A program made the translations under genes and the position numbers. From Antilocapra americana (lineage: Eukaryota; Chordata; Mammalia; Artiodactyla; Antilocapridae), in NCBI GenBank assembly GCA_007570785.1, contig ML662449.1, positions 17,175,601-17,239,600 of the forward strand: 64,000 nt of DNA, read 5' to 3'. Shown in pieces: positions 43,818 to 54,308 of this stretch; position 1 is the first letter of the stretch, and every line of letters begins with the position of its first letter. The notes under the pieces were generated by a model that was not told where the DNA came from, did no database searches, and saw only the letters and a program-made list of their open reading frames with translations.

Positions 43818-44830
43818 TAAATGGCCACAGGACTGGAAAAGATTAGTTTTTATTTCAATCCTATAGACGGACAATGACAAAGAAGGTTGAAACTACCATG
43901 CAATTGTGTTCATTTCTCTTGCTGAAGGTTATGATCAGAATCTGTCAAGCTAGGCTTCAGCAATATGTGAACTGAGAACTTCCGAATGTACAAGCTGGGT
44001 TTCAAAAAAGCAGAGGAACCAGAGATCAATAAGCCAACATTAGTTGAATCATGAAGAAAATAAGGGAATTCCAGAAAAAGACAAAATGCTATCCTGGATG
44101 AATCATAAATTCTAATCAAGATTCCAGGGAGAAATATTAAGAACCTGACATGTGCAAATGATATCACTCTAATGGCAGAAAGTGAAGAGAAACTTAAAAG
44201 ATTCTTGATAAGGGAGAAAGAAGAGAGTGAAAAAGCTGCCTTGAACTCAATATTAAAAAAAAAAAACAAACACTAAGATCATGGCGTCTGTTCCCATCAC
44301 TTCACAGCAAGTAGAGGGGGAAAAGTGGAAGCAGTGACAGGTTTCATTTTCTCAGGCTACAGAATCACTGTGAATGATGGCTGCAGCCATGAAATTAAAA
44401 GATGCTTGTTCCATGGAAGGAAAGCTATGACAAATCTAGGCAGTGTAATAAAAAGCAGAGACATAACTTTGGCTACAAAGGTCTATCTAGTTAAAGTTAT
44501 GGTTTTTCCATTCATCATAAATGGATGTGAGAGTTGGACAACAAAGAAGACTGAAGCTGAAGAATTAATGCTTTCAAACTGTGGTGCTGAAGAGAGTTGC
44601 TTGGACTACAAGGAGATCAGACCAGTCAATTCTAATGGAAATCAATCCTGACTATTCATTGGAAGCCCCAATACATTGGCCACCTGATGTGAAGTGCCAA
44701 TTCATTGGAAAATATCCTGATGGTGGGAAAGATTGAAAGGAAAAGGAGAAGAGGGTGGCAAAGAAGGAGATGGTTAGATAGCATCGATGACTTAAAATCA
44801 AAAGTAGTGCAGAGTCAGAAAGACCAGAAA
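43818..44830 (+). mobile_element. Old BovB with internal deletions
   Basis: Sense BovB from the RT entry (ggccacaggactggaaaaga) to near the 3' end (gtgcagagtcagaaagacca). The catalytic FDYAKAFD block is absent (deletion near 44085), and an A-rich insertion lies at 44256-44270. The 3' open piece 44325-44651 keeps CSHEIKRCLFHGRKAMTNLG. The divergence is greater than in the copies at 29020 or 36752. Confidence 0.9.
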
Positions 44831-45526
44831 AAGGTAGTCCTTGATAAATAGTGTCCACTGAAAAAGAGAAGCTAGGCTTACAGGATAGAAAATGTGCATC
44901 AGAATTGAAAATTTCTATGTTCTCTCTTAAATGTAACAGAGTCCAGGGCAGGGCTTGGAGTTACTGATACAATGTTACCCAAAGACAGGAGGTGAACAAA
45001 ATCTGTTGTAACACAAACTCCAATGATATTCGACATAATGAAGAGAGAAAAGCTTTTTCTCTGCTCTCACTCTATGACCCTGTTCCCTGTTCTTTTATGT
45101 TTCTGCTGTGATGCAAGCAAGAGAAAGTAAGGCTTTATTATTTGTGCACTGAGATTCTCCCTGAGTTAGAAAATTTTGCCTATCTCTAAGGCAACTTTTT
45201 CAAAGTAAACATTTTAAATGATCGTGTACTTTTAGTATAAAATCTCCCTTAGGCGCCATACATATAAGGACCCCTTTCACCAGTGAAAAGTGTTTTGAAA
45301 AAGTGTTATCAGGTGAAACATTTTATAGCTCACATCTTTATAGAGCCTGATTACTTGTTGCAAAATTTCAAAATTTTCAAAATGATTGCAATTGGGGTAA
45401 AAATATCAGGTAAATGATATAATGAATATACCCACATGCCTAATATTTCATTATGATAACAAAATGTATTTGAGCCTTGCTGCTAAGCTTGAAAAAGATC
45501 CATTTAAGAATATTAATGAATACGGG
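44831..45526. other. Unique DNA
   Basis: No gene or repeat is recognised in this ~700-bp stretch. Confidence 0.5.
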
Positions 45527-45652
45527 GAATGAAATGGCAATCCACTCCAGTATTCTTGCCTGGAAAATTACATGGACAGAGGAGCCTGGCGAGATATGGT
45601 CCATGGGGTCACAAAGAGTCTGGAAGTGACTAAGCATGCACACATGCAATGT
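45527..45652 (+). mobile_element. Bov-tA SINE, 5'-truncated
   Basis: Sense body: atgaaatggcaatccactcc, agtattcttgcctggaaaat, ggacagaggagcctggcgag, tcacaaagagtctggaagtg. The first ~100 bp of the family are missing. Confidence 0.92.
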
Positions 45653-46294
45653 ATAATATATAGTTTTTACTCCTGTGCAAAACAAAGATCTTTTACAAAA
45701 TTTTCTAACTTAAAATAAGAATATTAATAAATAGATCTTTAGAGCTGTGTCACTAAGAATTATGCTAAGAAGTTAAGAAACATCCTCAAGTTTCAGATAC
45801 AAGTTGACTGTCAACAGAGCCTACACCCTTATTTTCATTTAGCATGTATCTTGACGCAAAATGAAGTACATGTAATTTCTCATATGTATATGTTTTATCA
45901 TTATTCCCAAGAAGTTCATTAGTATATATATGCTGCTGCTAATTAGCTTCATTTCAGTTCAGTTCAGTCGCTCAGTTGTGTCCAACTCTGTGCAACCCCA
46001 TAGATGGCAGCCCACCAGGCTCCGCCATCCCTGGGATTCTCCAAGCAAGAACACTGGAGTGGGTTGCCATTGCCTTCTCCAGTATATATATGACACAGAG
46101 TTAAATATCTTAGGAGAATAGTTACATTTAGCATTGCAAAATAGAAATGTATTATTCTTTAATATCACTCAGTAAAGTAGTGATAGCTCTTTCCCCTGTT
46201 GCTTGATTTATTATGTGAATTATAAAAGTATGCAAAGCTTCCTTTTAAAATAATCAATACTATTAAAATTTCACCCATGAATTTTATGCAAAAG
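45653..46294. other. Unique AT-rich DNA around a SINE
   Basis: Apart from the antisense SINE at 45934-46080, nothing is recognised. The target duplication AGTATATATATG arises from a TA-rich stretch here. Confidence 0.5.
45934..46080 (-). mobile_element. Bov-tA SINE, 5'-truncated, antisense
   Basis: The element runs from ctgctgctaattagcttca through cagttcagttcagtcgctca, gatggcagcccaccaggctc and ggagtgggttgccattgcc to ttctcc. AGTATATATATG is duplicated at 45922-45933 and 46081-46092. Confidence 0.93.
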
Positions 46295-47124
46295 ATATTT
46301 TTTTTTAGAAATTAACAAACTGATTCTAACATTCATTCTGGAAAATATATATATATATTTAATATAGACTAGCCGAAACAGTTTCACAAAAGGGCAAGTT
46401 TATAAGATTTATACTACCTCGTTTCAAGATCAATTCAAAAACTTCATTAAACAAAACCTTGTGATATCAAATCCCAGTTATAATAAGAGATTGGTGGACT
46501 GGAAATAAATACATAAGATGATAAGTTAATTTTAAATAAAGATTTAAAGACAGTTCAGTAGAGAATGGACCACCTTTTCAATAAATGCATAATGAGATAC
46601 ATATTCATAGGCAAAAAAAAAAAAAAAGTGAACTTCAATCCATACCTCATACCATGTACAAAAACTCAAAATGGATCAGAGATGCAAATATAAAACCTAA
46701 ACCTATAAATATAATAAAGATAATATAGGAGAAAATATTTGTAAACTTGAGCTAGGTAAAGACTTCTTACATATAGTACACAAAACAATTAATAAATTAA
46801 CAAATTGTTCAATAGAGTTTCATCAAAATAAGAAGTTATGTTCTTTAAAACAGTCAAATGGCAAGTCACAAACCAGAAGAAAATATTTTCAAATCATATA
46901 TTTGATATAAAATATCTATATTTAGAATATATAGTTAACCTTCTGATCTCAATAATAAAACAAGAAGACAAACAATAACATTCTAAAATTGCCCCCAAAT
47001 TGAAGACTTTACCAAGAGACATGTACAGATGAAAAATAAGCATATGAAGATATTCAACAATATTTTTTATTAAAGAAATGCTAGTTAAAACAAAAGATTC
47101 CATCTCTTAGCTATTGTGGTGATT

Positions 47125-47300
47125 TAGACACTAAGGCATGTCTAACTCTTGCAAACCCTCAAACTGTAACCCATCAGGCTTCTCTGTGTATGGGATTTCC
47201 CAGGGAAGAATATTAGAGTGGGTTACCATTTCCTTATCCAGGGGATCTTCCTGACCTAGACACCAAATATAGGTCTCCTGCATTGCAGGTGAAGCTATTA
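47125..47300 (-). mobile_element. Bov-tA SINE, antisense
   Basis: Antisense body: aggcatgtctaactcttgca, aggcttctctgtgtatggga, tagagtgggttaccatttcc, gggatcttcctgacctagac, ggtctcctgcattgcagg. It is inserted in L1. Confidence 0.9.
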
Positions 47301-47759
47301 ATATGCCTAAAATTAAAAAGATGGACTTCACTAACTGTTGACGGGGATGAAAAGCAACTATCAATATAAGTCCTATAGGCTGCTTTCTCCTACTATAGGA
47401 CCCACTCATTGTACAATTATGCATCTTATCAAATAAATGAAAGTACATTACCAAATAGAAACCTGTATTCAAAAGCTCACAGCAGCTCTATTTAAAACAA
47501 CCATGCATTGTCCAGTAACCAAATGTCCATATGTAATATGTAAATAGACAAAATAATGAGATATATTCTTATCATAGATTTATTAGAAGAAAAGCAATGA
47601 CAAACCTAGACAGCATATTAAAAAGCAGAGACATTACATTGCCTATAAAGGTCCATATTGCTGGGGTCCAGCCCCGGCGGGGTCTGGGGGTCTTGAGGGA
47701 TGAGTGGCATCGGCGGAAGAACTGAGCTGAGTCGGTGTGTGGTGATGGAGCAGTCTCTC

Positions 47760-47765
47760 TTTATT
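47760..47765 (-). terminator. Polyadenylation signal of the solo LTR
   Basis: Minus-strand AATAAA (cagcaataaagagag) about 110 bases downstream of the TATA box, at a plausible R/U5 position. A second AATAAA lies only ~20 bases past the TATA box (47849-47854). Confidence 0.6.
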
Positions 47766-47783
47766 GCTGTTAGTTTGTGGGAT

Positions 47784-47848
47784 GATGGAGAAGTCTCTCC
47801 AAAAGGAGATGGAGAAGTCTCTTCAAAAGGAGATGGAGAAGTCTCTCG
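47784..47848. repeat. 24-bp tandem repeat in the LTR
   Basis: The unit gatggagaagtctctccaaa plus agga occurs at 47784-47807 and 47808-47831, with a partial third copy at 47832-47848. A related gatggagcagtctctc lies at 47743-47759, next to the polyadenylation signal. Confidence 0.9.
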
Positions 47849-47870
47849 TTTATTGTTGTTGGCTTACAGT

Positions 47871-47876
47871 TTTATA
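47871..47876 (-). promoter_or_regulatory. TATA box of the solo LTR
   Basis: Minus-strand TATAAA in the context ggctataaaactg. It is the only TATA box upstream of the two polyadenylation signals and fits the LTR core promoter. Its activity cannot be judged from sequence. Confidence 0.6.
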
Positions 47877-49700
47877 GCCAAAAGACATCCCCATTACATC
47901 ATTACATCACCTATCATTCTATTCAATTTTTTGTTTTCTACCTTTCATAGCAACCTTATCATTGCGCTCATTCCCCAATCTATCATGAAACATTCCCCTT
48001 ACAGAAGTCAGATTTTTATGTAATTAGATTTAACAATAGTATGTTTACCATTTGAATGTCTTCAGTATACTTCATTAAATCATGATAAGTACATCAATAT
48101 AAGTAGAAAGGTTACATTTCTCTTATCAGGTACAACTATGTAGAAGCTAGAGGGAAGGGCTTAAGCTTGAGTAGCTTCTAGTAACCTACTCTGGTTCTTA
48201 CAAGGAAAGAGGAAAGAGGACAAAGAGACAGTTTAGAAAGAGCAAAGAAGACGAAGACAGTTTAGGAAGAGGAAAGAGGACTAAGAGACAGTGAAGCAGC
48301 ACTGCTTCAGCAATAAAACCCTATTAACCTTATAACTACTATAATGAATTCCTATGTCTACATTATCCTAAAGCAATCAATATCTCCAACTATGCTGGCC
48401 ACAATTATGAGCATTCCTAAGTCCCAATCCAGCCTGATTTACTCAAGGAAGAGAGCCTCCTCCGTGGAGTGGTCAGGGGAGTAGGAGGTGGAAAGGTGAC
48501 CCAAGTATGAGCCCTTCTGGTGGTGGCCTTGCCATGACCCCCAGAGAACTCTTGGTAAACTCCCCAGTAATTAGTAGGAGGAGGAGTAATCTATTTAAAT
48601 GTCCCTTTCATTCCTCCTTAGCCCCAGGGGAAGGTGATCCACCTTCCCGGATCCTCTGGTTGATAAGGTCTGGGGGGATTATCTCAGGACAAATTCTTTC
48701 CAACTGTGACTGACCTACTGAGATGAGCCAATGTTCCGAGCATGGACAGAACTCCCAAGAAAAATACCAGGGGGTACCTAGCCCGGGATGCCCCAATAAA
48801 GAAAGTCAGCTTTGCAATTTCTTTCTTAGTCTCGTGACCTTGTCATCCGAGCAAGGGGGCATCCTGACGGCTCCCAGCACCATATAGACAAAATGATGGT
48901 TTTTCCAGTAGTTATATATGGATGTGAGAGCTGGACAAACAGAAGGCTGAGCACCAAAGAATTAATGCCTTCAAACTGTGATGCTGGCTAAGATTCTTTC
49001 AAGTCTCTTGGACAGCAGGGAGATTAAACCAGTCAGTTCTAAAGAAAATCAACCCTGAATACTCACTGGAAGGACTGATGCTAAAGGTGAAACTCCAACT
49101 CTTTGTCCACCTGATGCAAAGAGCTGACTCATTTGAAAAGACCCTGATGCTGGGAAAGATTGAGGGCAGAAGGAGAAGGGGATGACAGAGGATGAGATGG
49201 TTGGATGGCATCAAGGACTCAATGGACCCGAGTTTGAGCAAACTCCAGGAGATGGTGAAGGACAAGGAAACCTGGCATGAGGTAGTCCTTGGTGTCCAAG
49301 AGTCAGACACAACTGAGCAACTGAACAACAACAGTGATATAAAAGAATAAATAAATAAAAAGAAGCACTGATACCTGTAACAACACAGATGAATTCCAAA
49401 ATATTTATGCTGAATGAGAACCAAACAAAAAATTCAGTCTCAGTGACTCCATATGTAAAAATTTATAGAATACTCAAATTAATCTACAATGATAGAGATC
49501 ATATCAGTGGTTATCCAGGGATTCCCAAGGGGTGTGAGTAATCTTTGAATTGTGGTGTATATGCTCATTATCTCAAGTATGGTTATAATTTCACTGGTGT
49601 CAAAGTACTAATTCTTTCATTAAAGGGTGAATTTTTTCTTTTCTTTTTTTTTTTTTTTGGTTTGTCAGTCATATCTAAATAAAGCTTTTTTTTTTTTTTT

Positions 49701-50144
49701 CCCCTTAGGAAGAACTGAAACATCATGTTTCCCAGGGATAAACGCCTTCAATTCTAGATTCAAAACTAATCATATCTAAGATTTTTTTGTTCAATTTTAG
49801 GTAATATGTCATCCTATGATTGGCTTATCTAGCTTCAGTAATTAGGATGGGTCTTGTCAAAAAGAAAGCAAACAAAAATGTTAACGGAATCTTACAGTCA
49901 TTGATTCAACCCTATCTTATATGACTGCATCCCTCCCAAATATGAACTATCTTTGACATTAGTTGACCAATGTGCCTAAAGATAGTCATCTTTCATTCTA
50001 TTGCCCTACTTTCTATGTTTTTGTCCATTCTAAATCATTCCTTACAACCAGTAAACCTATTGATGTGTAGTGAATTTGATTTTCTCACATAACCCAAGAC
50101 CATTGTTGTTTTTGAACAGAGAGGGCATAGCATTTGCTTATTCA
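49701..50144. other. Unique DNA
   Basis: No gene or clear repeat is seen. Two T-rich runs lie just left of it, at 49643-49658 and 49686-49702. Confidence 0.5.
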
Positions 50145-50365
50145 GGTATTTCTTTGCTTTTTTTAAAATTGAGATATATTTGACATAGAAAATGTATTCC
50201 TTTTAGATTTACAGCATAATGATTTAATATATGTATATTTTGTGAGATGATTATAATAGTTCAGTTAACATTCAGTAGTTCACATAGTTATGAATTTTTT
50301 TTTTTTTCTTGTGACTAGAACTTTTAACATCTACTCCCTTAGTGACTTTCAAATATACAAAAGAC

Positions 50366-50560
50366 TTCCTTAGTGGCTCAGTAATACAGCATTACTTGCC
50401 AATGTAAGAGACCTGGGTTCAATCCCTGGGTCAGGAAGATCCCTTGGAGAAGGAAATGGCAACCCACTCCGGTATTCAGGTTGGGGGAATCCCATGGGCA
50501 GAGGAGCCTGGCAGGAGTCCATGGAGTCCCAAAGAGCCTGACACCACTTAGCAACTAAAC
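50366..50560 (+). mobile_element. Bov-tA SINE
   Basis: Sense copy: gacttccttagtggctcagt, gacctgggttcaatccctgg (B-box region), gtcaggaagatcccttggag, tggcaacccactccggtatt, cacttagcaactaaac. Confidence 0.94.
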
Positions 50561-51376
50561 AATGACATGGATAACTATCGGGAGCACAATGTACATTACA
50601 TTCCAGGTGCCTATTTGTCTTAAAGCTAGATGCTTGTATTTTTGGATCACCTTCACTTTTTAGGACAGCCCCCAACTCCCACCTCCAGCATCTACCCATA
50701 TCTTCTTTGATCTCCATTTTTTAAAATCTTATCTATGAATTACTTTTTTTTTCACCCTGCATATAAATAAAATCGCACAGTACTTGTCTTTTTCTGTGTG
50801 CTTTATTTCACTTAAGGTAAGCCTTCAAGTGTCATCCACATTATTGTCATATTTTGCTATTAGAATGTATGAGTCCTTTATATACCTTGCATTTTAACCC
50901 TTTTCAAATGTATGATTTGCAAGTATTTCTTCTGATTCCATGGTTTACTTTTTCATTTTCTTGAGAATTTCCTTTGTTGTATAGAGGTTTTCAGCTTAAT
51001 GAAGTCCCACTTGTTTATTATTGATTTTGTTGACTTGATTTTGATGTTAAATTCAAAAAATCATTGCCAAAACTTTTGCCAACATCAAAAAGCTTACCTC
51101 TTCTTATGTTTTCCTTTAGAAGTTTTTTTTCCTGTCTTTTGTTCATGTGTTAATCTGTTTTGCATTGATTTTTGTGAATGGTATAATATAGTGATCCATT
51201 TGCATTGTTTGTGGCTCTCTTGTTTTCTCAACACCATTATCCTTCCTCCAATATATATTCTTGACTCCATCACTATAAATGAATTGACTATATGTGCATG
51301 GGTTTATTTCTGTGCTCTCTTTTCTGTTCCACTGATCCCTATGTCTGTTTTTATAATGATACTACATGGTTTCTGA

Positions 51377-51580
51377 GGGCTTCCCTCAAAGCTCAGTCGG
51401 TAAAGAATCTGCCTGCAATGTAGGAGACTGGGTTTGATTACTGGGTCAGGAAGATCACTTGGAGGAGGAAATTGCAATCCATTCCAGTATTCTTGCTTGG
51501 AGAATCCCGTGGACAGAGGAGCCTGGCAAGCTATAATCCATGGCATTGCAAGAGTCGGATACAACTTTGCAACTAAAACA
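51377..51580 (+). mobile_element. Bov-tA SINE
   Basis: Sense copy: gggcttccctcaaagctcag, aatctgcctgcaatgtagga, gactgggtttgattactggg, gcaatccattccagtattct, caagagtcggatacaac. It splits the antisense L1. Confidence 0.94.
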
Positions 51581-51905
51581 CCATATGATTTGATTACAAT
51601 ATCTTTGTAATATAATTGAAAATAAGAAGAAGTGATGCCTCCAGCTTTGTTCTTTTTCTCAAGATTGCTTTGACTATCCAGGATTTTTTTTTTTTTTTGG
51701 TTCAAAAAATATTTAGAATTATTTGTTCTTGTCCTGTGAAAAATGACATTGGATTTTTGATAAGAATTGCCTTGAACCTATAGATTGCTTTGGGCTGTGT
51801 GATCTTTTTAGCAATATTATTATTATTATTTGATCCCTGAGCACAGAATAGCTTTCTATTTACTTGCATCATCTTCAATTTATTTCATCAGTGTCTTATA
51901 CTGAA

Positions 51906-52081
51906 ACAAATCCACATGTTTTTTGAGTTGTACATGATCAAGATTTTCTAAGATTGGATTAAACCTAGTTGGGTGAACAGATTTTGGTGGGAATGGGCAA
52001 GGGCAATTCCAGATTAGGTTTCTTGCTTCAAAGTTTTCTTGGAATACTGCTTTCAAAGTTTGTGAATTCCTTTGCCTTTAA
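51906..52081. other. Unassigned DNA
   Basis: About 175 bases between the L1 end and a SINE, with no recognisable feature. Confidence 0.4.
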
Positions 52082-52288
52082 GTAATCTGTATCCCGGTTT
52101 TCCAGGTAGGTGTCTCAGTGGTAAAGAATCTGCCTGCCAATGCAGGAGACACAGGAGTCACTGCTTCCATTCCAGGATCTGAAAGATCCCTTGAAGGAGG
52201 AAAGAGCAATCCACTCCTGTATTCTTGCCTGGAGACTCCCATGGTCAGAGAAGCCTGGTGAATGGCACATCCAAGGGGGTCACAAAGA
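52082..52288 (+). mobile_element. Bov-tA SINE, 3' end replaced by BovB
   Basis: Sense SINE from about ggttttccaggtaggtgtct to gggggtcacaaagagtc. The usual end (agacacgactgagcgac) is missing. The sequence passes at aagagtc straight into antisense BovB (ttctccaacaccacagttca). Confidence 0.9.
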
Positions 52289-54308
52289 GTCTTCTCCAAC
52301 ACCACAGTTCAAAAGCATCAATTCTTCAGCACTCAACTTTCTTTATAGTCCAACTCTCACATCCATACATGACTACTGGAAAAACCATTGCCTTGACTAG
52401 ATGAACCTTTGTTGGCAAAGTAATGTCTCGCTTTTCAATATGCCATCTAGGTTGGTCATAATCTTCCTTCTGAGGAGTAAGTGTCTTTTAATTTCATTGC
52501 TGCAGTCACCATCTGCAGTGATTATGGAGCCCAAAAAAATAAAGTTTGACACTGTTTCCACTGTTTCCCCATCTATTGCCATGAAGTGATGGGACCAGAT
52601 GCCATGATCTTAGTTTTCTGAATGTTGAGCTTTAAGCCAACTTCTTCACTCTTCTCTTTCACTTTCAGCAATAGGCTTTTTAGTTCCTTTTCACTTTCTG
52701 CCATAAGGGTGGTGTTATTTGCATATCTGCGGTTATTGATATTTCTTCTGGAAATCTTGATTCCAGCTTGTGTTTCTTCCAGCCCAACACTTCTCATGAT
52801 GTACTCTGCGTATAAATTAAATAAGCAGGGTGACAATATACCACCTTGATGTACTCCTTTTCCTATTTGGAAGCAGCCTGTTGCTCCATGTCCAGTTCTA
52901 ACTGTTGCTTCCTGACCTTCAGACAGGTCTCTCAAAAGACAGGTAAGATGGTCTGGTATTCTCATCTCTTTCAGAATTTTCCACAGTTTCTTGTGATCCA
53001 CACAGTCAAAGGCTTTGGCATAGTCCATAAAGTAGAAATTGATGTTTTTCTCGAACTCTCTTTGCTTTTTTGATGATCCAGCAGATGTTGGCAATTTGAT
53101 CTCTGGTTCCTCTGCCTTTTCTAAAACCAACTTGAACATCTGGAAGTTCACAGTTCACATATTGCTAAAGCCTGGCTTGGGGAATTTTGAGCATCACTTG
53201 ACTAGAGTGTGAGTTGAGTGCAATTGTGCAGTAGTTTGAGTATTCTTTGGCATTGCCTTTCTTTGGGATTGAAACGAAAACTGACCTTTTCCAGTCCTGT
53301 GGCCATTGCTGAGTTTTCCAAATTTACTGGCATATCGAGTACAGCACTTTCACAGCATCATCTTTCAGGATTTGAAATAGCTCAACTGGAATTCCATAAC
53401 CTCCACTAGCTTTGTTCATAGTGATACTTCCTAAGGCCCACTTGACTTCACATTCCAAGATGTCTGGCTCTAGGTGAATGATCACACCATTGTGATTATC
53501 TGGGTCATGAAGATCTTTTCTTATAGTTCTTCTGTGTATTCTTGCCACCTCTTCTTAATATCTTCTGCTTCTGTTAGGTGCATATCATTTCTGTCCTTAT
53601 TGAGCCCATCTTTGCATGAATGTTCCCTTGATATCTCTAATTTTCTTGAAGAGGTCTCTAGTCTTTCCTATTCTGTTGTTTTCATCTATTTCTTTGCAAT
53701 GATCACTGAGGAAGGCTTTCTTATCACTCCTTGCTATTCTTTGGAACTCTGCATTCAAATGGGACTACTTTCTTTTTCTCCTTTGCTTTGCTTGTTTTCA
53801 CAGTTATTTTTAAGGCCTCCTCAGACAACCATTTTGCATTTTTACATTTCTTTTTCATGGGGATAGTCTTAAACCCTGTCTCCTGAACAATATCATGAAC
53901 CTCTGTCCTTAGTTCATCAGGCACTCTGTCTATCAGATCTAGTCCCTTAAGTCTGTTTCTCACTTGCACTCTATAATCATAAGTGACTTGATTCAGGTCA
54001 TACCTTAATGGTCTAGTGGTTTTCCCCACTTTCTTCTATTTAATTCTGAATTTGGTAATAAGGAGGTCATGATCTGACCCACAATCAGCGCCTGGTCTTG
54101 TTTTTGCTGACTGTATATAGCTTCTCCATCTTTGGCAGCAAAGAATATAATTAATCTGATTTCAATGTTGACCATCTGGTGATGTCCATGTGTAAAGTCT
54201 TCTCTTGTGTTGTTGTAAGAGAGTGTTTTCTATGACCTGTCTGTACTCTTGGAAAAACTCTATTAGCCTTTGGCCTGCTTCATTCTGTACTCCAAGGCCA
54301 AATTCAAG
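52286..54308 (-). mobile_element. BovB, antisense, lacking both ends
   Basis: The minus-strand ORF2 is well preserved at 52573-53151, open for 192 codons: NINFYFMDYAKAFDCVDHKK (catalytic block), GATGCFQIGKGVHQGGILSP and RRYANNTTLMAESEKELKSL, where the usual YADD is replaced by YANN. That change would abolish catalysis. The linker and endonuclease follow to 54308 (ctccaaggccaaatt). The 3' ~350 bp are lost at the SINE junction. The right end meets a plus-strand BovB 5' end. Confidence 0.95.

Larger units (their letters stand above)
47659..48879 (-). mobile_element. Solo ERV LTR (1221 bp), antisense
   Basis: The ends are TGCTGGG and CCCAGCA, a perfect 7-bp inverted pair with TG...CA termini. 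CCATAT flanks it on both sides (47653-47658 and 48880-48885). A 6-bp duplication is usual for class II (ERVK-like) retroviruses. On the minus strand a TATAAA (plus 47871-47876) precedes two AATAAA signals (plus 47849-47854 and 47760-47765), giving U3-R-U5 order with U5 at the left. A 24-bp unit is repeated 2.7 times in between. No internal viral sequence remains, so this is a recombined solo LTR. Confidence 0.92.
47588..49335 (+). mobile_element. BovB 3' end split by a solo LTR
   Basis: The left part (47588-47658: caatgacaaacctagacagc, aaaagcagagacattac) and right part (48880-49335: atgatggtttttccagtagt, gatgtgagagctggacaaac, then the full 3' end to aactgagcaactgaacaac) join exactly when the LTR and one CCATAT are removed. 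It is a 5'-truncated insertion in L1. Confidence 0.93.
46295..49700 (+). mobile_element. L1 (ORF2 C-terminus to 3' end), host of nested insertions
   Basis: Sense L1: aaattaacaaactgattcta, ctacctcgtttcaagatca, acttcaatccatacctcata, aaactcaaaatggatcagag, aaatgctagttaaaaca. After an antisense SINE (47125-47300) it goes on with agcagctctatttaaaacaa and caaatgtccatatgtaatat. Past the BovB/LTR nest (47588-49335) come ctgatacctgtaacaacaca, gatgaattccaaaatattta, gtggttatccagggattccc and atctaaataaagct near 49685. It is old and has no usable frame. Confidence 0.85.
50145..51905 (-). mobile_element. Old L1 3' part, antisense
   Basis: Antisense L1 from the 3'UTR (aaattgagatatatttgaca, gaacttttaacatctactcc) through ORF2: catcgcacag-like, tttcctttgttgtatagagg, ttcagcttaatgaagtccc, aaaaaatcattgccaaaac, gggtttatttctgtgctctc, agtgatgcctccagctttgt and gaacctatagattgctttgg. 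Two sense SINEs are inside it (50366, 51377). No open frame of size remains. Confidence 0.85.

Noticed and set aside
47784..47848. CRISPR-like repeat array
   Set aside because: The repeats are contiguous 24-bp units without spacers, inside an LTR of a mammalian genome.
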